Below, one piece after another: positions 1 through 4,673 of a stretch of 5,575 bases of DNA. Origin of the DNA: Mxb001 sp049317345 (lineage in GTDB: Bacteria; Actinomycetota; Actinomycetes; S36-B12). Location of the stretch: contig JBMOIL010000152.1 of the NCBI GenBank assembly GCA_049317345.1, forward strand, positions 1 through 5,575, in the 5' to 3' direction. How positions within the stretch are numbered: position 1 is the first letter of the stretch; each line of letters begins with the position of its first letter. The position numbers were made by a program, and so were the translations under genes. The notes under the pieces were generated by a model. That model was given only the letters and a program-made list of their open reading frames with translations. It searched no databases and had not been told where the DNA came from.

Positions 1-61
1 CGACCCGCTTGCCGAAGGAGATGCCGCCGGTGGAATCGGGCGCAGCGGTGAGGTCAGCCAT
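1..61 (-). CDS. Partial CDS, N-terminus of unidentified protein
   Basis: Reading leftward from an ATG at 61-59, the minus strand is open to the window edge and gives MADLTAAPDSTGGISFGKRV. Almost every codon ends in C or G, the coding signature of the neighbouring genes. An in-frame TGA lies 12 codons upstream with no other start between, so this ATG is the only possible start on that stretch. No clear Shine-Dalgarno sequence is visible. Twenty residues show no recognisable domain, so no function is assigned. It is transcribed in the same direction as the ABC ATPase gene to its right, but 175 bases separate them and a hairpin lies between, so it is probably a separate unit. Confidence 0.5.
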   Translation of the reverse strand, partial: MADLTAAPDSTGGISFGKRV

Positions 62-92
62 CCGGGGGTGCTCGGGCCCACTGCGCGCACCT

Positions 93-103
93 GGTCAGTG
101 ACC
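93..103. promoter_or_regulatory. Perfect palindrome, possible operator
   Basis: GGTCAGTGACC is a perfect inverted repeat of two 5-base arms around one central base. It sits about 32-42 bases upstream of the left-edge gene's ATG. Its position suits a repressor or activator site, but no regulator is encoded in the window and arms this short can arise by chance. Confidence 0.25.
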
Positions 104-200
104 GGTCGCGCAAGGCGTCCGCCGCGAAGTACTCCCCCCGTGACCGCCACGACCTGCACCGCATGAACCCAAGTCCCCAACGTCGGGGTCCTCAGTGGGA

Positions 201-228
201 GCACAACTGTTGCGGGGTGGAGTTGTGC
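201..228 (-). terminator. Hairpin downstream of the ABC ATPase gene
   Basis: GCACAACT (201-208) and AGTTGTGC (221-228) are perfect 8-base inverted arms with a 12-base loop. On the minus strand the hairpin begins 8 bases after the ATPase stop codon, the usual place for a transcription terminator. No T-tract follows, so it would be a non-canonical terminator or an mRNA 3'-end stabiliser. Confidence 0.45.
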
Positions 229-236
229 GCCTTGGA

Positions 237-1184
237 CTACGAGACAGAAGCGAACTGTCGCAGTGAATGACGAACGCTTTCCATTGTGGCTATGCCTTGG
301 TCACCAACACGTACGCGACCGCTCTCGGAACGAAGGATCTGAGCCAGCACGTCTTTCAAGGTCGCGTCGGGCGATACCTCCGAAATGCCACGATCATCGG
401 CAGCAACGGGCTCGAGAGCCAACTCGCCAATGGTTGTTACACCGAGAAGCTTAATCGTGCGATCGGTCCCCACAAAGTCGGCAACAAAGGGCGTCTTCGG
501 GTCGCCCAGGATCTCGACCGGCGTGGCGAACTGCTCGAGGACACCACCTTGGCGCATCACGGCGATCCGGTCCCCTAGGCGCACGGCTTCGTCAACGTCA
601 TGGGTGACCAGCACGACAGTCTTCTCTTCTCGAGCCAGGAGGCTCAACATTTCGGACTGTAGCCGCCCGCGCTCTACGGGGTCGACGGCGCCGAAAGGCT
701 CGTCCATCAGGAGAATGGGAGGATCCGCAGCAAGTGCGCGGGCCACGCCTACACGCTGGCGCTGGCCACCTGATAACTGATCGGGGTACCGGTCGCCGTA
801 GGTGTCGGGGGGAAGGCCGACCATATCGAGCAGTTCGTCGACGCGTTGGCGAACGCGGCGCGAGTCCCACCCGGACAACGTCGGAACGGTGCCGACATTG
901 CGTCGAATCGTTTGGTGAGGCAGGAGGCCGACCTGCTGAATGACGTAGCCGATGGATCGCCGCAGATCGACAGCGTTCACCTGGGAGACATCGCGACCGT
1001 CGACGTAGACCTGACCGTGGGTGGGCTCAACGAGGCGGTTGATCATGCGCATTGTGGTGGTCTTCCCGCACCCCGAAGGGCCAACTAGAACGCCGACCTC
1101 GCCCGCAGTGAAGTGGAGCGACAAATCCGCGACCGCCGTCGTGCCGTCGGGGTAGGTCTTGCCGACACGATCAAGTGTGATCAT
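237..1184 (-). CDS. OpuC/ProU-type ABC transporter ATP-binding protein
   Basis: This is the cytoplasmic ATPase that would power uptake through the two permeases encoded on the other strand. The 315-residue protein has every nucleotide-binding motif: Walker A GPSGCGKT (about 35-42), Q-loop YVIQQVGLLP (about 79-88), signature LSGGQRQ (about 136-142), Walker B ILLMDEP (about 156-162) and H-loop VTHD (about 192-195). The QQVGLLPHQTI stretch and the PFVADFVGTDR linker are typical of the glycine betaine/carnitine/choline (OpuCA/ProV) branch. The C-terminal tail (about 240-315) contains at most one CBS-like unit (ATLKDVLAQIL to MESVRHSL), whereas OpuCA proteins usually carry two CBS domains and are about 380 residues long. 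The ATG at 1184 has no obvious Shine-Dalgarno sequence. It is the only ATPase gene in the window and is divergent from its presumed partners. The family call is firm and the substrate is unknown. Confidence 0.93.
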   Translation of the reverse strand: MITLDRVGKTYPDGTTAVADLSLHFTAGEVGVLVGPSGCGKTTTMRMINRLVEPTHGQVYVDGRDVSQVNAVDLRRSIGYVIQQVGLLPHQTIRRNVGTVPTLSGWDSRRVRQRVDELLDMVGLPPDTYGDRYPDQLSGGQRQRVGVARALAADPPILLMDEPFGAVDPVERGRLQSEMLSLLAREEKTVVLVTHDVDEAVRLGDRIAVMRQGGVLEQFATPVEILGDPKTPFVADFVGTDRTIKLLGVTTIGELALEPVAADDRGISEVSPDATLKDVLAQILRSESGRVRVGDQGIATMESVRHSLRQFASVS

Positions 1185-1196
1185 CGCGCATCAGCA

Positions 1197-1227
1197 AAGA
1201 CTGTATTCACACCAGAGAGTGTATAGT
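1197..1227 (+). promoter_or_regulatory. Candidate promoter of the cupin-rhodanese-permease operon
   Basis: TATAGT (1222-1227) matches five of six bases of the -10 consensus and lies in an AT-rich island within GC-rich DNA. The -35 is weak: AAGACT (1197-1202), with a 19-base spacer, is the best available, which suggests an activator may be needed. Transcription would start near 1234, leaving a leader of about 39 bases before the GTG at 1273. An interrupted inverted repeat, ACAC-CAGAGA-GTGT (1209-1222), touches the -10 and could be an operator. Confidence 0.5.
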
Positions 1228-1253
1228 ATGGGACGCAGTTCTAACTTTGTCCG
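1220..1253 (-). promoter_or_regulatory. Candidate minus-strand promoter for the ATPase gene
   Basis: On the minus strand TACTAT (1228-1223) fits a TANNNT -10 element, and CGGACA (1253-1248) lies 19 bases upstream as a weak -35. The start codon at 1184 would lie roughly 30 bases downstream of the transcription start. The -10 overlaps base for base with the plus-strand -10 of the cupin operon. Confidence 0.4.
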
Positions 1254-1260
1254 CTCACAC

Positions 1261-1266
1261 AAGGGG
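1261..1266 (+). promoter_or_regulatory. Ribosome binding site fixing the cupin start
   Basis: AAGGGG lies six bases before the GTG at 1273. This favours that start over the in-frame ATG at 1228, which overlaps the -10 element and could not be translated from the promoter proposed here. Confidence 0.6.
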
Positions 1267-1272
1267 TTATCC

Positions 1273-1746
1273 GTGTCCCAGTCAACGGTCAGCGTCAGTT
1301 CAGTCGGTGACTCCGAGCTCCTGTCGACCCTTATCGATCTCGCGCTTCGCACAGATGCCTGGGAACCGCTCATACGATTCGAGGAAGAGCGGACCTGGAT
1401 GCGAGTAGATGCCGGCTTCGGGATCGACGCTTGGCTCATCATGTGGGGCCCCGGACACACCACCGGGATGCACGATCACGGCGCGGCGATCGGATACTTC
1501 ACAGTCCTGCGCGGTTCGATCAGTGAGACGGTGGCCGAATCGCCCACGGAGTTCAGCGACCACACATACTCGACTGGCGACATCCGCTGGCTTGGCCCTG
1601 GGCTCATCCATGACATGTTCAACGCCTCCGAGACGGGGACTCTGACCCTGCATGTGTACCGCGGACTCACTTCCATGACCGAATATGAGGTAGTCGGCGG
1701 TCGAGTCATCCGCGGGAAGACGCGTCGTGCGGGCAATGACTGGTAA
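1273..1746 (+). CDS. Cysteine dioxygenase-like (type I thiol dioxygenase) cupin
   Basis: A 157-residue cytoplasmic non-haem-iron enzyme expected to oxidise a thiol to a sulfinate with O2; in the classic reaction cysteine becomes cysteine sulfinate. The first cupin motif, WGPGHTTGMHDHG (58-70), supplies H67 and H69, and GLIHDMFN (110-117) supplies H113, completing the three-histidine iron site. R44 (in RTWMR) may be the substrate-carboxylate arginine. T125-x-H127-x-Y129 aligns with the Ser-His-Tyr triad of cysteine dioxygenase, so Ser is replaced by Thr. G74 sits where the mammalian enzyme has the cross-linking Cys, as in other bacterial members. The usual SPP after the catalytic Tyr is RGL here. 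The GTG start was chosen for its Shine-Dalgarno. The gene leads the operon and overlaps the rhodanese gene. Cysteine, 3-mercaptopropionate or another small thiol could be the substrate. Confidence 0.85.
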   Translation: MSQSTVSVSSVGDSELLSTLIDLALRTDAWEPLIRFEEERTWMRVDAGFGIDAWLIMWGPGHTTGMHDHGAAIGYFTVLRGSISETVAESPTEFSDHTYSTGDIRWLGPGLIHDMFNASETGTLTLHVYRGLTSMTEYEVVGGRVIRGKTRRAGNDW

Positions 1747-2155
1747 CGAGACCGCACCCCCGCCCGTCTCGCGCAGCATTGACGAGCGCCTCACCGAAGC
1801 CCGCCAGCGCATCAGGCGTTACAGCCCCGCAGAGGCCCACTCGGCCGCTCAAAGCGGAGCCCTCATCGTCGATATTCGACCTCAGGCGCAGCGGCAGGAG
1901 TTCGGAGAGGTCCCAGGCGCGCTAGTGCTCGAGCGCAATGTTCTGGAATGGCGCCTTGATCCACGCTCGGATTCACGTTTGGCGGATGTGGCGCGCTACG
2001 ACCTGGAGGTCATCGTGCTCTGTCAAGAGGGGTACACCTCAAGTCTCGCTGCTGACTCCCTTCGTGAATTGGGAATCGCACAAACCGGTGATATCGACGG
2101 TGGATTCGTGGCGTGGAAGGCCTCGGGACTACCCACTACAGGCAACGCGCACTAG
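1727..2155 (+). CDS. Single-domain rhodanese-like sulfurtransferase
   Basis: A 142-residue cytoplasmic protein of the single-domain rhodanese family, which moves sulfane sulfur through a cysteine persulfide. After a polar, arginine-rich N-terminal stretch (1-31), the fold runs from YSPAEA (32-37) through GALIVDIRP (44-52), EVPGALVLERNVLEWRLDP (61-79) and the active-site loop VLCQEGYTSS, with C99 as the catalytic cysteine, to DIDGGFVAWKASGLP near the end. ERNVLEWRLDP and EGYTSSLAA are typical of the actinobacterial members I know beside cysteine-dioxygenase-like genes. Start: the GTG at 1727 has GGGAAGA six bases upstream; an ATG at 1736 (139 residues) is the alternative. Either start overlaps the cupin gene's end, indicating translational coupling. 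It could handle persulfides or thiosulfate arising from thiol catabolism. The donor and acceptor are unknown. Confidence 0.88.
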   Translation: MRAMTGNETAPPPVSRSIDERLTEARQRIRRYSPAEAHSAAQSGALIVDIRPQAQRQEFGEVPGALVLERNVLEWRLDPRSDSRLADVARYDLEVIVLCQEGYTSSLAADSLRELGIAQTGDIDGGFVAWKASGLPTTGNAH

Positions 2156-2158
2156 CGG

Positions 2159-2839
2159 GTGAACTTAGGGACCGTGGACGCTCCCCCCAATCCCTGGTTC
2201 AGTTGGGACTACATCGAATCCAACATTGACGACCTGCTCGTGGCGGCACGCGAGCACGTGCTTATCACCATCGGTGCTGTCGTCCTCGCAATGGCGATCA
2301 CCGTTCCACTCGCCCTAGCGGTCCGGCGGCTCCCGTACCTGAAGGCCCCCGTGCTCGGCCTGAGCGACATCCTCTACACCATCCCCTCACTGGCCCTCAT
2401 CGCCGGGCTGTGGCCGGTTTTCGGGCTCTCGCCCTGGACCGTCATCGTGGCCCTGGCCCTCTACGCCCTGCTCGTCCTGCTGCGCAATGTCCTGGCTGGG
2501 TTGGAGTCGACTCCGCCTGACATCGTCGATGCGGCATCCGGGCTGGGCTACTCCGATCGCCAGTTCTTGTGGCGCGTGCAGCTTCCCCTGGCCGTACCCG
2601 CCATCATGGGCGGCCTGCGTATTGCCACGGTATCCACGGTCGGACTCGTAACCATCGGCGCGCTCGTCGGTCACGGTGGTTTCGGCACGATCATCCTTGG
2701 TGGTTTCATTAGCAACTTCTACCGTGCCCAGATTTTCGCTGGGACTGTCGCCGTAGTCGCGCTCGCGCTCATCCTCGAAGCGCTGCTTCTGCTCTTGGAG
2801 CGCGCCTTGACGCCGTGGGCGAGAAGGGGGGGCAGGTGA
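2159..2839 (+). CDS. OpuC-type ABC transporter permease, first subunit
   Basis: An inner-membrane permease of 226 residues in the betaine/carnitine/choline importer family. Hydrophobic segments lie at about 34-56, 64-85, 92-113, 155-180 and 188-220. The cytoplasmic EAA-type coupling loop that contacts the ATPase is clear at about 124-154 (DAASGLGYSDRQ, then LPLAVPAIMGGLR). LVGHGGFG at 169-176 is a family hallmark. The first gene position is GTG 2159, three bases after the rhodanese stop, with no good Shine-Dalgarno; GTG 2174 is an alternative that would drop five residues. Its stop overlaps the next permease's start, so the two are co-translated and probably form a heterodimeric channel. Its sulfur-enzyme neighbours upstream are the main clue to the substrate. 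Confidence 0.93.
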   Translation: MNLGTVDAPPNPWFSWDYIESNIDDLLVAAREHVLITIGAVVLAMAITVPLALAVRRLPYLKAPVLGLSDILYTIPSLALIAGLWPVFGLSPWTVIVALALYALLVLLRNVLAGLESTPPDIVDAASGLGYSDRQFLWRVQLPLAVPAIMGGLRIATVSTVGLVTIGALVGHGGFGTIILGGFISNFYRAQIFAGTVAVVALALILEALLLLLERALTPWARRGGR

Positions 2840-2841
2840 TG
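2824..2841 (+). promoter_or_regulatory. Ribosome binding site and TGATG coupling at permease junction
   Basis: An AAGGGGGG run (2824-2831) lies seven bases before ATG 2839. The TGA stop of the first permease (2837-2839) shares its last base with this ATG. This identifies the second permease's start and argues against the in-frame GTG at 2815. Confidence 0.7.
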
Positions 2842-3528
2842 GAGCAGATCGAATTGATTGTCGGGTGGTTCGTTGAATCCTCGCACTGGAGCGGACGCTC
2901 CGGGATCCCCGCACGTGTCCTCCAACACGCCGTCATCTGTCTCTGGGCGATGGGGATCGCCCTAGCCTTAGCCCTTCCCCTCGGCGTCTGGCTCGGTCAC
3001 GTCCGACGGTTCGGAGGGCTTGTCACAAGCCTCGGGAATCTTGGAAGGGCGGTCCCCGTCTTCGCGCTGCTGATCATTTTTGCCACCTGGGAGCGTGTCG
3101 GCGTCACCGATCTTGCCGCCATCCTGGCCCTTGCCATCTTTGCGATCCCACCGGTGTTGACGAACTCCTACCTCGGCGTCCGTGACGTGGACCCAACACT
3201 CGTCGACGCGGCTCGGGGCATGGGCATGAGGGGCTCACAGGTCGCCTGGCAGGTGGAGCTACCACTTGGCGCACCCATGATTGCCACCGGCATTCGCACC
3301 TCGACCGTTCAGGTGGTCGCTACCGCGACACTTGCGGCCTTGGTGGGAGCGGGAGGCCTCGGACGATTCATCGTGGACGGCTTTGGACGTCAGGATCCCA
3401 CCATGATCTTTGCCGGTATCATCCTCGTTGCCGCCACCTGCATCGGCGTCGATCTGTGCCTCGGCGCGTTGCAGCGCCACCTGACGCGCGGCAGGCCGAT
3501 GGATAACTCAGTCATTGCGCGACTGTGA
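2839..3528 (+). CDS. OpuC-type ABC transporter permease, second subunit
   Basis: The second inner-membrane channel subunit, 229 residues from ATG 2839. Hydrophobic segments lie at about 30-53, 70-84, 91-110, 157-175 and 188-211. The EAA-type loop is at 123-153 (DAARGMGMRGSQ, then ELPLGAPMIATGIR), followed by LVGAGGLG (168-175). RAVPVFALLIIF (70-81) matches the segment found in the second permeases (OpuCD/ProZ-like) of such operons. It overlaps the first permease by one base. No substrate-binding domain is fused to either permease; that role belongs to the separate lipoprotein encoded downstream. An in-frame GTG at 2815 would add eight residues but would lose the well-placed Shine-Dalgarno. 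Leu44 uses the codon TTA, rare in such GC-rich genes. Confidence 0.93.
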   Translation: MEQIELIVGWFVESSHWSGRSGIPARVLQHAVICLWAMGIALALALPLGVWLGHVRRFGGLVTSLGNLGRAVPVFALLIIFATWERVGVTDLAAILALAIFAIPPVLTNSYLGVRDVDPTLVDAARGMGMRGSQVAWQVELPLGAPMIATGIRTSTVQVVATATLAALVGAGGLGRFIVDGFGRQDPTMIFAGIILVAATCIGVDLCLGALQRHLTRGRPMDNSVIARL

Positions 3529-3537
3529 GACGCGCAG

Positions 3538-3551
3538 GTGCACACTTGCAC
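3538..3551. promoter_or_regulatory. Inverted repeat upstream of the binding-protein promoter
   Basis: GTGCA-CACT-TGCAC is a perfect 5-base-arm inverted repeat. It starts ten bases after the second permease's stop and ends 13 bases before the -35 of the downstream promoter. It could be a transcription-factor site or a weak processing hairpin between the permease and lipoprotein messages. Confidence 0.3.
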
Positions 3552-3564
3552 AGTCCGTCTATTC

Positions 3565-3594
3565 TTGACAATATCTAGCAACTTTGTATAGAAT
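3565..3594 (+). promoter_or_regulatory. Strong sigma70-type promoter of the substrate-binding gene
   Basis: A perfect TTGACA -35 (3565-3570) is followed after 18 bases by TAGAAT (3589-3594); TATAGA (3587-3592) at 16 bases is the other reading. Transcription would start near 3601, about 46 bases before the ATG. It is the best promoter-like sequence in the window and implies that the binding lipoprotein is made in excess over the permeases. The -10 region TGTATAGAAT differs by one base from TGTATAGTAT at the divergent promoter (1220-1229). Confidence 0.75.
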
Positions 3595-3596
3595 AG

Positions 3597-3613
3597 CCAC
3601 TCACGATAAGTGG
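3597..3613. promoter_or_regulatory. Inverted repeat over the predicted transcription start
   Basis: CCACT-CACGATA-AGTGG is a perfect 5-base-arm inverted repeat lying across the predicted start of transcription. Its position is typical of a repressor operator, or it could form a small 5'-leader hairpin. Support is positional only. Confidence 0.3.
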
Positions 3614-3627
3614 GAAATGACCCGCCT

Positions 3628-3636
3628 GGAGAGGAG
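3628..3636 (+). promoter_or_regulatory. Ribosome binding site fixing the lipoprotein start
   Basis: GGAGAGGAG ends ten bases before ATG 3647. It supports that ATG over the in-frame TTG at 3584, which lies inside the promoter spacer and upstream of the predicted transcription start. Confidence 0.7.
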
Positions 3637-3646
3637 CCCTGACACC

Positions 3647-4666
3647 ATGTCATCTCGCCTGCGCCGTACGTCGCTGACGTTATCCACGGCATTTGGACTG
3701 ATGCTGGCCCTCGCTGCCTGCGGCGGCTCGACGACCCCGTCGTCGTCCACCTCTGCCCCAACCTCGGCTGCTCCCACCACCAGCGCCCCGGTGCCGGCTC
3801 CTAGCCCCACCGAACCCACGACCCCGGCCGCCGGCCCCATCACCATCGGCGCCTTCGGCTTTGGCGAAAGCAAGATCCTCGCCCATCTCTACGCGGTCGC
3901 ACTGACGTCCGTGGGTTACGAGCCCACCGTGGTCGAGCTCACCAACCGCGAGGTCGTCGAGCCTGCGCTGGAGGCGGGCGAGGTCCAGGTCGTCCCCGAG
4001 TACCTGGGCACGTTCACGGAGTTCTTGAACCTCAAGATCAACGGTCCGGATGCCACCCCGCTCGCGTCCGGCGACGTTGAGGCGACACTGGCAGCCCTCA
4101 AGCCCCTAGCGGAGTCCGTCGGCATCACGGTGCTCACGCCGTCCCCTGCCGTCGACCAAAACGCCTTCGCCGTCACCAAGGAGTTCGCCGACGCCAACGG
4201 CCTGGTCACCATCTCGGACCTCGCCGAGTACTCGAAGAACAACCCGGTCGTTCTCGGCGGACCGCCGGAGTGCCCTGAGCGCCCCTTCTGCCAGCCGGGC
4301 CTTGAGAAGACCTACGGTCTCAACGTTGGTGAGTTCGTCGCCCTGGATGCTGGCGGTCCGCTGACGAAGGCCGCTCTCCAGCAGGGTGAGATCGAGGTCG
4401 GGCTGATCTTCTCGTCCGACGGCGCGATCGACGCCAACAAGCTGGTCGTCCTCGTCGACGACAAGGCGCTCCAGACCGCGGACAACGTCATAGCGGCCGT
4501 GAACACGGCGGCATACAGTCCTGCTCTCCAGGAGGCTCTCGACGCGTTGGCGGCCGCTCTCACGACAGCAGACCTCATCGCGCTGAACAAGTCCGTGGAT
4601 ATCGACCGAGTGGATCCCGAGGTCGCCGCTCGGGAGTGGCTGGCTGCCAAGGGACTCTTCCAGTAA
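3647..4666 (+). CDS. Substrate-binding lipoprotein of OpuC/ProX-type ABC transporter
   Basis: The extracytoplasmic, membrane-anchored solute receptor of the importer, 339 residues from ATG 3647. A lipoprotein signal peptide has charged residues R4, R6 and R7, a hydrophobic core (10-24) and the lipobox LAAC with lipidated C25. A Ser/Thr/Pro/Ala tether follows (26-64). The OpuAC-type binding domain then runs from ITIGAFGFGESKIL (65-78) through LTNREVVEPALEAGEVQVVPEYLGT (98-122), DQNAFAVTKEFA (170-181), the GGPPECPERPFCQPGLEKTYGL segment (204-225) and IFSSDG to a C-terminal AAREWLAAKGLFQ. Y119 and Y223 are candidates for the aromatic cage that holds quaternary amines in this family. C209 and C215 could form a disulfide. 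Codon choice is more strongly C/G-ended than in its neighbours, suggesting high expression. It has its own promoter. The ligand is unknown. Confidence 0.93.
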   Translation: MSSRLRRTSLTLSTAFGLMLALAACGGSTTPSSSTSAPTSAAPTTSAPVPAPSPTEPTTPAAGPITIGAFGFGESKILAHLYAVALTSVGYEPTVVELTNREVVEPALEAGEVQVVPEYLGTFTEFLNLKINGPDATPLASGDVEATLAALKPLAESVGITVLTPSPAVDQNAFAVTKEFADANGLVTISDLAEYSKNNPVVLGGPPECPERPFCQPGLEKTYGLNVGEFVALDAGGPLTKAALQQGEIEVGLIFSSDGAIDANKLVVLVDDKALQTADNVIAAVNTAAYSPALQEALDALAAALTTADLIALNKSVDIDRVDPEVAAREWLAAKGLFQ

Positions 4667-4673
4667 ACGTAGT

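Larger units (their letters stand above)
62..236. other. Intergenic region between two minus-strand genes
   Basis: This stretch separates the ATPase stop codon from the start of the left-edge gene. It holds an 8-bp-arm hairpin next to the ATPase stop (201-228) and a short perfect palindrome, GGTCAGTGACC (93-103), upstream of the left-edge gene. I see no convincing -10/-35 pair and no coding frame in it. Confidence 0.6.

Noticed and set aside
385..780. Plus-strand open frame antisense to the ABC ATPase gene.
   Set aside because: Its Ser/Arg/Thr-rich product is the typical shadow of a GC-rich gene, and the minus strand has all ATPase motifs.
1228..1272. ATG at 1228 as the dioxygenase start, adding 15 residues.
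   Set aside because: It overlaps the -10 element and has no Shine-Dalgarno, while GTG 1273 has AAGGGG at proper spacing.
1280..1312. Clustered GTCA/AGTC repeats near the 5' end of the dioxygenase gene.
   Set aside because: They encode a Ser/Val-rich N-terminus and are explained by codon repetition; no regular spacing.
1300..1812. Minus-strand open frame antisense to the dioxygenase gene.
   Set aside because: The plus strand carries the clear cupin motifs and a Shine-Dalgarno; the antisense product has no recognisable family.
2387..2914. Long minus-strand open frame antisense to the first permease.
   Set aside because: It is low-complexity, rich in Arg, Gly, Gln and Asp, and mirrors the codon bias of the permease gene; no start signal or domain.
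3584..3646. TTG at 3584 as the lipoprotein start.
   Set aside because: It lies within the promoter and would place 21 extra residues before a normal signal peptide; ATG 3647 has a strong Shine-Dalgarno.
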